Source: Sarcocystis neurona
Lineage: Eukaryota; Apicomplexa; Conoidasida; Eucoccidiorida; Sarcocystidae
Direction: 5' to 3'
Assembly: GCA_000727475.1 (NCBI GenBank)
Contig: KL647309.1
Location: 1,247,820-1,311,819, forward strand
Length of the DNA: 64,000 nt
The notes under the pieces were generated by a model. It was not told the origin of the DNA. It worked only from the letters and a program-made list of their open reading frames with translations, and made no database searches. Position numbers and translations under genes: made by a program. Positions 1 to 9,449 of this stretch are shown one piece after another (the first letter of the stretch is position 1; the number at the start of each line of letters is the position of its first letter).

Positions 1-150
1 AAAAATGCAGCGTGTTTTGGCGGAGCAGAAGACGCAGCAGCAGCCGCAGAAAAACAGAGAAGCAGCTGCGTGTCTGTCGACTTGCACGTGACAGCAGCAG
101 CAACAGCAGATGGACTTGCGATGTCCTCTCCGCGTAACACACGTCCCGCA
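1..150 (-). CDS. partial CAG-type exon running off the window
   Basis: On the minus strand one frame reads through the whole segment and off the window edge, with peptide pieces such as RGEDIASPSAVAAAVTC and CFSAAAAASSAPPKHAAF, rich in Ala and Ser from GCT/GCA codons. A possible acceptor lies near 128-129. The other two minus frames are Cys-rich, as expected for out-of-frame translation of CTG/CAG repeats. The product cannot be recognised. It may be a separate gene from the exons that follow, because a stop-bearing exon lies at 494-557. Confidence 0.25.
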
Positions 151-493
151 GTAGACGTACGTATATGCACACGCCTGTACAACGGAAGTCAGTAAACTCT
201 ACACCCCTCACTATCTCTCCATATTTATATATATATGTACATATAAATATATACACGGAAACGTATGTATATATATATATCGTATATATACACGTATATG
301 AGTGTGCAAATGGACTTCTGTACATATATACACGTAGCTATTTTCTGGTGTACCGAAGGATCCGGCGGGAGTTCACCTACGTGTCGACATGTGTATACGT
401 ATATATATGTATATACATATATATATATATATATATCTTCCTCTTCCTCTCTATCTATATGATCGTATGGATCGATATTGCAGCTCTTTCTTT

Positions 494-557
494 TCATGTA
501 GATGTCTGTTTAGGTGTGCCGAGAATGGACGTATATGTTTTAGTCTGGCGCTCGTTC
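494..557 (-). CDS. terminal mini-exon, unknown protein
   Basis: A minus-strand acceptor (a tctctgtcctcag-type sequence, AG at 558-559) is followed by 1 + 63 nt that end exactly in a TGA. The peptide is NERQTKTYTSILGTPKQTST. The surrounding DNA is alternating TATA/TGTA sequence whose translations are only Tyr/Ile/Cys/Val, so this island stands out in composition. It is probably the last exon of the minus-strand gene whose membrane-type exons lie at 1362-1436 and 1734-1793, but that link is inferred from strand and proximity. No family is recognised. Confidence 0.45.
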
Positions 558-1361
558 CTGAGGACAGAGACGTACGTGTGTCTACATGTGGCCGTCTACG
601 TACGTAGATCCATTAAAATATATGCGTACACCTGCACACGTGTGTCCGTGTATCTACTTGTGTGTTTATATGCGTATACAAATGTATACGCATATATATG
701 GATATGCCTATAGACATACGTAGACACAGACGTGTGTATGGTTACATGTGGACGTGTATGGACATAGATTCACAGAAATAGATGCGTAGGCTTACACATA
801 CATACGCACACGTGTGTGTCTACATCTAAGTATGTGTCTACATGCGCCTATAAATCTCTGCACACGAGTATGTCTATAGGGCTATATACGCATATACGCA
901 GATGTTTATGGATGTCTGTAGATGTATATACGTATACGCGCGTATACGCCGATGTAGATGTTTGTCCATAGCGATACATGCTTGTGCAACACGTATGTCA
1001 ATATACACGCTTACACGTGTATACAGATGTCTACAAGTATGTATACACATGTACACATACGCCTACATACGTACATATATATGTGTATGTAGATGTCTAC
1101 ATGTATATATGTATATACACGTATGCGTATATATATATATATATGTGTATGTGAAGATGCTTGTATACGTAAGTGTGTACTTTTGTTGATATGTGTACAT
1201 AGATATGCTCACGTACGTACATGTTTCCATTTATATGTAGATGTGTCCATATATATGGTCCATACGTGTGAGTGTGTCTCTGCGCGTAGGTGTTTATATG
1301 TGTATATAGATGCGCACATACGTATTTCTACATATATACGTCAAGAGACACACACTTCCAC

Positions 1362-1436
1362 GGTCTCTAGATAAGCACTTGTAAAGAAAGGCGCAACGCC
1401 CCATGCACCAGCAGCAGCCACAAAGACGTAAAACTC
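1362..1436 (-). CDS. membrane-spanning mini-exon
   Basis: Exactly 25 codons lie between an acceptor (tattcttcgtag, AG at 1437-1438) and a GT donor (1360-1361). The peptide begins EFYVFVAAAGAWGVAPFF and ends in TSAYLET. It is hydrophobic and aromatic enough to be one transmembrane helix and unlike the surrounding low-complexity translations. Phase is 0 at both ends, as for the neighbouring exon at 1734-1793. It is read as an internal exon of an intron-rich minus-strand membrane protein. No family is assigned. Confidence 0.45.
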
Positions 1437-1733
1437 CTACGAAGAATACTACAGCTACATACACTCATACCCATAACGTTACATATATACGCACATACGT
1501 ACGACATACACACACCTATATATATATACACGTTCCCTGAACTACCCGCCTGTTATATAGATAGACAGATGTCTCTTTTCTTCTCTCTCCCTCTCTCTAT
1601 ATATATCCGTTGAGCTACCTGACTTCATGCATATGTTTATTCGCTCCGCCATCTACTTATATATATGTTGGTGTGCGTGCGTGCATATGCAGAGACTGAC
1701 ACACACTGCGCGACGAGTACGCGACATATATAC

Positions 1734-1793
1734 CGGCCTCGGTGGTCGATAAAACAAGCCGAGAAAAAGGGTACACATGGACGTCGCGTGCCG
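1734..1793 (-). CDS. mini-exon, hydrophobic then Arg/Pro-rich
   Basis: Exactly 20 codons (RHATSMCTLFLGLFYRPPRP) lie between an AG acceptor (1794-1795) and a GTATAT donor (1732-1733), phase 0 at both ends. The hydrophobic centre followed by basic/proline residues suits the edge of a membrane helix. It sits upstream, on the same strand, of the 1362-1436 exon and keeps the same phase, so direct joining is possible. A further minus-strand island at 1930-2050 (Ala/Leu/Arg-rich, with AALLLAERLARKRS) may be another exon, but its borders could not be fixed. Confidence 0.4.
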
Positions 1794-2236
1794 CTTCATA
1801 TTTACACAGACACACATATATTCGCATATACATCGGTATATACGTATGTGTCGCAAGTTCGTGGGAAGTTCTGCTTCTTGGACCCGTGTCGGGCTGTCTG
1901 TGTGTGTCTGTGTGTGTGGGTGGGCTGCATATCGAAGAGAGAGCGCGTACAAGTGCGGTTGAGGCGATGTACTTCTCTTGCGAGCGAGTCTTTCTGCCAG
2001 CAAGAGCGCGGCCCTTGACGAAGAAAGGCGGAAAGTCGTGTGTCTTGCAACTGTGTTGAAGCACACGTGTGAGGGACTTGCAGATATTTGTACACTGAGA
2101 GATTCATATGAAGAGCTTCTGGGGAGTTGCTAAGACATTGATATATACGTGTGTATATATGAGAGAAATATAGACGTACGTGTATGTACACGAATATAGA
2201 CTGATACACGTAGGTGCATGGAAGGCGCAAAAAAAA

Positions 2237-2440
2237 GTATGAAGATCTCATGCCCAACAAATTACTCGTGTGTCTATACACAAGGGACACATATACATAT
2301 ATATATGTGTGTGTGTACACGAATTTACGCTTGTATCCACACACACATGTATCTATAGGAATAGACGTACATATATATGTATGCCTATGAATGGTGGAGA
2401 AGATATCCCAAGAATTCACGCCCAACAGACAAGTCGTATG
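2237..2440 (-). repeat. decayed copies of the upstream exon end
   Basis: The segments 2392-2440 and 2237-2270 (plus coordinates) both resemble 2687-2735, which spans the 3' end and donor of the TPR-like exon. The first copy keeps the same order of blocks (agaagat, aacagacaa, tcgta) and could read YDLSVG against YELSVD. They lie downstream of the exon in the minus-strand direction. Confidence 0.5.
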
Positions 2441-2713
2441 TATAAATGAGAAATACACACATTTATATGTACACACACACGAGTATATATTCGAAGACGA
2501 GTATACACTTACCCATACACACATATACGAATGTGTGAATATATGCATATAAGTGTGCATTCGCACACGTATATGTATGTGTATATCTCTCCATACATAC
2601 ATACATACAAATATATACATATATATATATATATGTATACACGAATAAACACTCATACATATAAATATATATATATATATATATATGGTGTAGAAGATGT
2701 GTGAAGAACGTAC

Positions 2714-2930
2714 GGTCAACAGACAATTCGTAGCAGAGCTTGAGAGCGTGACGCCAGAGCTCGACGGCGCCGTGGAGATCTCCCTGCAGCAGCAGCGCAT
2801 GAAGTCATCACACAGAGACGTAAATATTCACTTTTTCGTAGAACACTTCGATGAAGTCATTCCTCGAGCACGAATATATTGACTTGTTTACACAAAGATC
2901 TGCAAAGCAGGTTTGTCCACGTTCACTCGT
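2714..2930 (-). CDS. two exons of a TPR-like repeat protein
   Basis: Exon 2892-2930 (13 codons, TSERGQTCFADLC) lies between a cttgtag-type acceptor and a GTAAAC donor. Exon 2714-2783 follows a CTG-rich acceptor ending gctgctgctgcag and ends at a GTACGT donor. Both are phase 0 at the junction, and the second begins GDLHGAVELWRHALKLCYEL. Joined, they resemble a tetratricopeptide helix pair of the LGN/TTC type: an A-helix, then Gly-Asp, then an amphipathic B-helix with the usual Ala and Leu positions. TPRs are protein-interaction scaffolds. Only one repeat is visible, so the family call is moderate. The intron downstream of 2714 holds two decayed copies of this exon end. Confidence 0.45.
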
Positions 2931-3297
2931 CTACAAGAAATACACACGTGTACATTACCCGTGGAAGTGCTCACTTATATACATATATATGACGAACAGA
3001 AGATACATATATATACACATACATGTGTGTATATATATATATACATATGTATACATATATATATACACGAAGAACAGCTATATATATGCGTGTGCATGAA
3101 GACATATATATATATATAACGCATACTTGTGGATAATATATAGAGTGGTGCAGTTACCCCTCCTATGGATGCCCATGTTCCACTTGTGCCTCTACGTGAA
3201 AACTTGACACATAAGGAGACAAAAGAAGTATACGACTGACCGAGACACACCAGCTAGTGAAAGAAATTTGTACCTATGCGTGTGCATATGCAGCCCA

Positions 3298-3331
<34 letters not shown>

Positions 3332-3871
3332 TTTGTATAGATAGAGGCATATGAATATATATGTGGGTTGGTTGGCACATACAAAAGTGCCCAAATTGCA
3401 GTAAGCGTACGTGTATATTTAGACAGAGATGATGACGTACCCAAACGTGCAGATATAAAAGTGTGTACTCATATATATTATATAAGTATGTGTAGATACA
3501 CTCGTATGTGCACGTGTGATTTACATGGATATGTACGCGTGTATATAGTTCTATTCTATACATATATATATATATATATATTTGCGTAGGTGCGTAGGCG
3601 TATATACGTACAATTAGATGTACATCAATAGGTATAGGTAGATGGAGGGGACGGATGCGAAGATGGCGTGATGAGTGCGCGTGTAGAGAAAGCAGCAGCG
3701 ATAAAGGGACATATATGGGAAGCCGTAGACAGTCTAGAAAGTTATTCACTTTCTGCTATTAACTCCGTAGGGGCAGGAGTAAGACACGTACAGATGAACT
3801 GCAGCAAGCATACTTCCACACACTATATATATTACGTACATATATGTATATGAGTACAGAGACACAGAGAC

Positions 3872-4215
3872 ACAGAGACAGAAACGTATATATGTAGTAT
3901 GTCTTTACCTGTACATATATATAGGCATAGGGAGACACAAAGACAGAAACGTGTATATGTAGTATGTCTATACGTGTATCTACATAGGTGTACGGAGACA
4001 CAGAGACAGAAACGTGTATATGTAGTATGTTTCTACCTGTACATATATATATATATATATATATGTATAGGAAGACACAGAGACAGCCATAAACGTGTAT
4101 ATGTAGTATGTCTATAGGTGTATCTACGTAGGTGTGGGGAGACACAGAGACACAGAGATAGAAATGTGTATATGTAGTATGTCTATACTTGCACATATAT
4201 ATATATATAGATGGA
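3872..4215. repeat. five tandem copies of a 63-80 bp unit
   Basis: The core gagacacagagacagaaacg, continuing into tgtatatgtagtatgtctat, recurs with the gaaa(c/t)g point near 3881, 3946, 4009, 4089 and 4161. Spacers are alternating purine-pyrimidine sequence and vary in length. The remaining 2.95-5.4 kb holds only scattered islands (3140-3250, 3370-3460, 3640-3800, 4565-4780, 4920-5190) whose strand and borders could not be settled. Confidence 0.75.
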
Positions 4216-5683
4216 GAGAGACAGAGAGACAGGTAGAGATATGTTTATAGTTACGTAGAGAATTCATCTACGTATGACACTCTGGGTGCAGATATGTATA
4301 TGTGTGTGTGTTTAGACTTCTTTAGGTATATATATGGACATGCATGTGAAGGTGCCATTTATATGGACGGAGGAATGTATACGCATGCGTCTATGTATGT
4401 CTCTGTATACGCGTATGCGTACAGGTAGATATGTATATATTTATGTATACAATTCTTCACACGTACATACGCACATACATACAAACAATACTCTTGTGTT
4501 CTACATATATACATGAGAATATATACGCATATGTATGTTCATATACATATATATATATATATACAGGGGAAAGGTGCCAGCACAAGGGAAGGCGTCACGT
4601 GGAGAGGCGCACATTTGGGCTGCTAGATGGGTGTATATATACATGGGGAGAAACGAGGCGGACAGAAGAACAAATATACTTGTAAATGAGGTGGATCTTT
4701 GCAAAGACCTCAGGGAAAGGACGGCAGACAGGAGAACAGATGTGCGTCGATGTGTGGATATCCGTACATACAAATATGTCTGCGTTTCCGCACGTTCACA
4801 TGAGTAGAAGTGTGTACGACTGTACGCACATGCATGCATGCATATATACGCAGGTAAACACACAAAGACATATATACACGTACACGTGTACAGCTAAATA
4901 TATGTATATATGTATATGTACGCGTCGAAGAATTAGATTTACCTGGAGACAGAGTTTGAGAGAAATTCCGCAGTGTTGCAGCCATAGACACGTAGACACA
5001 CACAGACGCAGTACAGATATATACAGACACAAATGCGTACGTCCTCCCCCCTCTGTGTGTGTCTGCAGAAGCAGATATGCGTATACGCGTTCCTCAACAT
5101 TTGTAGACACGTAGCAGACGTATTTCTCCGTACGTCGGTCACCCACACTTCCACCTACACTCCTCTGCGCCTACTTAAACATGTACTTCTGTATGGCTTT
5201 ACATATACATATACTTGTAAGTAAGAGTGTATCTTCTACGTTGGTATATATGCAGACGCCTACGCACGGATAAGCACGTATATATGTATGTTGACATATT
5301 TGTAGACATTCCTCTTTACTTCCTCTCTATCCCTTTCTCTCTCTGTGTGTCTCTCTCTCTATATATGAACTTTACGTCTCTCTGTATATACACACATACA
5401 ACCGAGATCAGGAGGACCTACAGTTCTCCACGTATAGTGACGAGGCAGCAGCAGGGCGAGGGCTCATGGACGAAGCATCCACCAGAAACAGCAGAGAGGG
5501 CGAGGGGCCTCTCGCACGCCCGTACTACAAGTGCAGCTACTTTCTCACGCGACCCAGAACAGCTCTCCGCATACCTGCGCAAACTACCTACACGTTCCTC
5601 TATACGTGTATAGATATATGTATATGTATAGACATATGTGTACATTTATATATACACATATAGAGGAACGTGTAGGTATAGAC

Positions 5684-5757
5684 ATCTTTCTATGTGTAGA
5701 CGAAGAGGGATACCACACACCAGCATCGTCTTCGTAATCAACAGCTGCCTGCACCCT
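5684..5757 (-). CDS. acidic mini-exon, unknown protein
   Basis: A minus acceptor (cgtgttag, AG at 5758-5759) is followed by an open stretch reading RVQAAVDYEDDAGVWYPSSS and then THRK, to a possible GTCTAT donor at 5682-5683. The acidic, Trp/Tyr-containing peptide is clearly unlike the surrounding repeat translations. It lies on the same strand as the exons at 6318-6509 and 6792-7249 and could be downstream of them in one transcript. Another minus-strand open island at about 5418-5600 may be a further exon. Confidence 0.4.
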
Positions 5758-5834
5758 CTAACACGACGTATGTCTCTCTCTATTGTAGATATATATACAT
5801 GTAGATTTACATATGTGTATATACACCTATGTGA

Positions 5835-5837
<3 letters not shown>

Positions 5838-5886
<49 letters not shown>

Positions 5887-6265
5887 NNNNNNNNNNNNNN
5901 NNNNNNNNNNNNNNNNNNNNNNNNNNNNNNNNNNNNNNNNNNNNNNNNNNNNNNNNNNNNNNNNNNNNNNNNNNNNNNNNNNNNNNNNNNNNNNNNNNNN
6001 NNNNNNNNNNNNNNNNNNNNNNNNNNNNNNNNNNNNNNNNNNNNNNNNNNNNNNNNNNNNNNNNNNNNNNNNNNNNNNNNNNNNNNNNNNNNNNNNNNNN
6101 NNNNNNNNNNNNNNNNNNNNNNNNNNNNNNNNNNNNNNNNNNNNNNNNNNNNNNNNNNNNNNNNNNNNNNNNNNNNNNNNNNNNNNNNNNNNNNNNNNNN
6201 NNNNNNNNNNNNNNNNTATATATATATATAGTATTATATATGTAGTATATACTACTACTAGTAGT

Positions 6266-6311
<46 letters not shown>
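5838..6311. repeat. (TA)n arrays flanking an assembly gap
   Basis: Nearly pure TA lies at 5838-5881 and 6269-6311, with more at 6217-6230. The unresolved Ns lie between. Confidence 0.9.
5887..6216. other. assembly gap, 330 Ns
   Basis: A run of 330 unknown bases embedded in (TA)n. The true length is unknown. Reading frames that appear to cross it have no support. Confidence 0.95.
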
Positions 6312-6317
<6 letters not shown>

Positions 6318-6509
6318 CTTTTTGTGGGGACGAAGCAGTGGCACATGTCCACTTTTGCATGACGAAAAGGACGGGTCGGCTGTTTCTTCAAGCGTCTCCG
6401 TCACCGCCCTCTCCCGAGGCAGCAAGTAAAAGTCGCCACACCCGTCCACGAGTATCTCGGCGTCTACAGACAGATATTCTAAGATACACGCGCATGCATG
6501 GCAGTGGAT
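6318..6509 (-). CDS. internal exon, Cys-containing domain, unknown
   Basis: Exactly 64 codons lie between an acceptor (tttttgcttctgtgaag, AG at 6510-6511) and a GTGTAC donor, phase 0 at both ends. That matches the phase-0 donor of the exon at 6792-7249. The peptide starts IHCHACACILEYLSVDAEIL, continues with GDFYLLPRERAVTETLEE and ends in GHVPLLRPHKK. A second minus frame in this island, starting at a different acceptor (LVLLDVVGGDDAVHGWETF...), is also open, so frame choice is uncertain. The Cys-x-x-Cys start recalls saposin/canopy-type folds only very weakly. Confidence 0.35.
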
Positions 6510-6791
6510 CTTCACAGAAGCAAAAAGTCTCCCACCCATGCACAGCGTCGTCTCCCCCTACAACGTCCAACAAAACGAGCTGCCGAGATGGATATACACT
6601 TACATACACACCTGCATATAAGTATGTGTCTACGTATATGTATAGGGGTGTGTGTATATATATGTGCATATATGCGTATGTAGGAAGAGAGGGAGAAGTT
6701 TGTGAACGGAAGAGCGCGTCTGTTGACAGACGCGTGTGAGGGGCGCTGCTGGTGGTATGGCCTTCGCGTCCGTTTCTCCTTCCCTTTATAC

Positions 6792-7249
6792 CTGCTGATA
6801 TTTGACGTTGGCCTGTTCCTTTTCTTCTGTTGCCTGCCGCAGCTTCCTCTCCCCTTCGTCTTCCTCCTCGTCCTCCTTCTCCTCTTGCTGCTGCGTGTCC
6901 TTCTCTTCTGCTGCTGCGGCAGGTTCCCCAGTGTGCTGCCGTTCCTTCGCGTCGAGCTGTTGCGCAGACGACGGCTGGCGCGTGTCTTTGTGCGCGTCTT
7001 CCGATTCTGCCACTGCTGCTGCAGCTGCAGGTGTAGGCAGCGTCGCTTCCTTGAGCTGCTGTCTACTTTCGCTTGCGTCCGTTGCCTCTGCGGTCACCCC
7101 CTTGATGCCCCGCTCGTTCCCCGTCTCTGCTGCTGCTGTTGCGGCAGCTGCTGCGCCGGCCCGACCCCCAGGCCCTTCGCCGCTCTCTGCCGTCCTCGCA
7201 CGGGTCTCCTTCATCGTTCTCGCGCTCTCTCTCATTCTGCTGCGCAGCC
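6792..7249 (-). CDS. Ala/Glu/Gln-rich charged exon
   Basis: A 458-nt minus-strand exon bordered by a strong acceptor (cacctgttccccag, AG at 7250-7251) and a CAG|GTATAA donor at 6790-6791. The peptide is rich in Ala, Glu, Gln and Lys, with an Ala run near the start. A long acidic coil-like region follows (KEDEEEDEGERKLRQATEEK) and the exon ends QANVKYQQ. Composition suggests a flexible or coiled-coil linker. The plus-strand frames here translate to Ser/Cys/Leu runs typical of antisense CAG. It is probably downstream of the exons at 7578-8367 on the same strand. Confidence 0.5.
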
Positions 7250-7577
7250 CTGGGGAACAGGTGGGCACATTATTAAGCTAGCACTGCACATACATATATA
7301 GAGATTGACATATACAGACACACAGGCGGCAGCAGTAGTGGTTCATGTGGGACACAGACAAGAGAAGACGGACGGAAATTCTGCCAGGGGAAGAGACAGA
7401 GGCGGGGGCACATATGTTGGCCCAGATTCGCAGATGTGTGTGTGCCTACGTAGCTGCATCTACCCGTGCGTACTCGCAGGGTCACATGAATATATATACT
7501 CACGTATACGCTGAGTAGAGAGCATGCGAATACACGTGGGAGGGCGAGAGTGCATATCTATACAGACGCTGCGGTAC

Positions 7578-8367
7578 GCTCCAGACTCGTACAAAGTATT
7601 TTCGATTCCTGTTGTCGACGGCAAGTCGGGAAGAGCACACCTCCGCCGCCCGAGCCTTTCCACTGACAGCGACAGGCAAGAACAAAACTGGGGGGGGCAC
7701 GTACATCCTGTTCTCCCAAGGAAGATGTGTGAAGTAAGAGAAGTGAGAAACGAATCGCTCACATTCATCTGCGTCAAGGAGCTTCTTCTTCTTGCAGACA
7801 AATAGGACTTGCCGAGAAGACACGTGGCGGCCTCTCTATATGCTCACAAACATATGCATACACATATACAGTACGCACATTACAGACACACTAGCAAACA
7901 GAAGCGCAAGTACACTGATATACAGTCACATATAAGTACATGCTGAGATTTACCACGTAGCAGGGGTGTCCGCTCGGTATATACGTACATTCATCTTGAC
8001 GTATATGACAGGACGTCGGCAACAGGAGTATCCGCTTCACGATGTATGTTTTATGTGCATGCATTCATATGTATATGGATGTCTATCCATATATACGTAT
8101 GACAGGGCGTCGGCAACAGAGAACCGGGAACCGCGAGTGCGGGCATATGTAAGTGAAGCGATTTCCATTTCTTCGTGCTCTTCTGTGGTGGCGACTACTT
8201 ACGCTCCGTGCACCACACTGCACGGCAAACCGCAGAAAAGACGAAAAGCTGTCTAGAAAGGCAGAGAGCTCCCCACCACCACGCAAGAAAACGTGAACAG
8301 GACGGAAGAAGACAGTGAAGGCACGTGAATACGAAGCATTGAAGTGTGTCTCGGGACCGGTAAACAT
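7578..8367 (-). CDS. three 5' exons of a possible 2OG-Fe(II) oxygenase-like protein
   Basis: Exon 1 (8203-8367, 55 codons) starts with ATG (MFTGPETHFNASYSRAFTVF) and ends at a near-perfect GTAAGT donor. Exon 2 (7705-7790) follows a ctgcaag acceptor, reads KKKLLDADECERFVSHFSYF and continues to PWENR. Exon 3 (7662 down to about 7578) follows ttgcctgtcgctgtcag and reads GKARAAEVCSSRLAVDNRN, then KYFVRVW. Phases 0 and 2 match at both joins. The order LLxxDECxxxV ... SRLxVDN ... VW resembles the N-terminal part of prolyl-4-hydroxylase-like dioxygenases, which act on protein or small substrates with 2-oxoglutarate and Fe(II). The His-x-Asp...His iron site was not found, so the call is tentative. 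The hydrophobic, basic N-terminus could be a targeting signal. A further acceptor-bounded island at about 7330-7390 may be the next exon. Confidence 0.4.
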
Positions 8368-8595
8368 ATTTAACTCCACAGCCGCGGAGGAAAAAGAGAG
8401 CGCAGACGCTTGACTTGAAGCAAGGCGTCTCGAAACAAACGGCCAAGAAACGCGATGTTTGTCGGAGGAGTAGTTGTGGGATGAAAATGTGGGTGTATGC
8501 GTGCACGTACTGGTGGAGACGTAGGTGTACGTACATGTGGGGCAGTGTCTACCCTTTTCATTAATTTACGTGTGTGTACATATATACGTATGAAG

Positions 8596-8649
8596 GAAAA
8601 AGACGACTTTGCAAAACTGGCTGTTTCTACTGGTAAAACGGCGCTCCAT
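8596..8649 (+). CDS. plus-strand mini-exon
   Basis: Exactly 18 codons (EKDDFAKLAVSTGKTALH) lie between an AG (8594-8595) and a strong GTAAGG donor at 8650. It lies just upstream of, and on the opposite strand to, the minus gene starting at 8367, suggesting a divergent pair. A continuing plus-strand island at 8830-8940 could be the next exon, but a minus-strand frame is also open there. No family is recognised. Confidence 0.35.
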
Positions 8650-9238
8650 GTAAGGAACTTCACAGACCAGGAGAGAGGGAGAACAGACCTGTGGAGCAAA
8701 GGAGACTGAAGCGAACGACAATACGGAAACGCAAGGTAGTACACAAATATGGAATAAGAAATCGTCGGGTTCCTGCGTAAAGTCTACGTGTAAGCGAACG
8801 AGCGTAAACAATACCGCCGCCCTCTTCCACAGTGCGCTTCCCTCCTACGTGCCAAAGCTGCTTTCCTTCCCCGTCGAACGTTCTACGCAAAGCAGGTGCA
8901 ACACGACACACAGCAGGAGTGTCAGCCACGCTAACAAACGTTAATGGGTTGAGCTCAGACGGACACGTTGATACAAACGCACATGTTCACGTCCATACAC
9001 TTCCAGCTACAGATACAGAGAGACACAAACGAAGAAACAAGTACACATACATGCATGTACAGGGGTGGTACCATCCCAGGAGAAAGGCCTGGTCGGAGGT
9101 CTGCAGGGATTTACGTAGCTTAAAGTATACAAGTATACAGCGGTCTTCTCAAAGTGCACGTCGTAGCACTAGCACATACAGAGCTGCTGCCGATGTGACG
9201 CGAGGAGAAAGTAGAAATGTAAGGAAGTGAAAGGCGAC

Positions 9239-9330
9239 TCTGTGGCTGATGCCGGCTTTAACGTCGTTTTGGGGCAAGCGGCAGTCCTTCTCTCCTTTTT
9301 TTAACCTCATCACCAGCTCAGGGTTCGCGT
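9239..9330 (-). CDS. internal exon, basic, unknown
   Basis: A minus acceptor (gccgcccccgcag, AG at 9331-9332) is followed by DANPELVMRLKKGEKDCRLP and QNDVKAGISHR, to a possible GTCGCC donor. The peptide has normal protein composition, whereas the plus-strand reading is less convincing. An upstream stop prevents extension, so an earlier exon is required. It lies upstream of the 8367 start on the same strand and may be a different gene. Confidence 0.35.
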
Positions 9331-9411
9331 CTGCGGGGGCGGCCACCGTTCACGGCCATTACGCGTATACTTACGCGTGGGCGTATACGCGTCGATGTGC
9401 GTATCGACGTC

Positions 9412-9437
9412 CACACACACACACACACACACACACA
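9412..9437 (+). repeat. (CA)13 microsatellite
   Basis: A pure CA run directly after a cgcgtatacgcg-type palindromic stretch. Confidence 0.95.
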
Positions 9438-9449
9438 GAAATGTGCAAG

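Noticed and set aside
225..1374. Long Tyr/Ile/Val/Cys-rich frames (similar ones throughout the alternating-base DNA)
   Set aside because: They are translations of TATA/TGTA/CACG alternation, open on both strands and lacking protein character.
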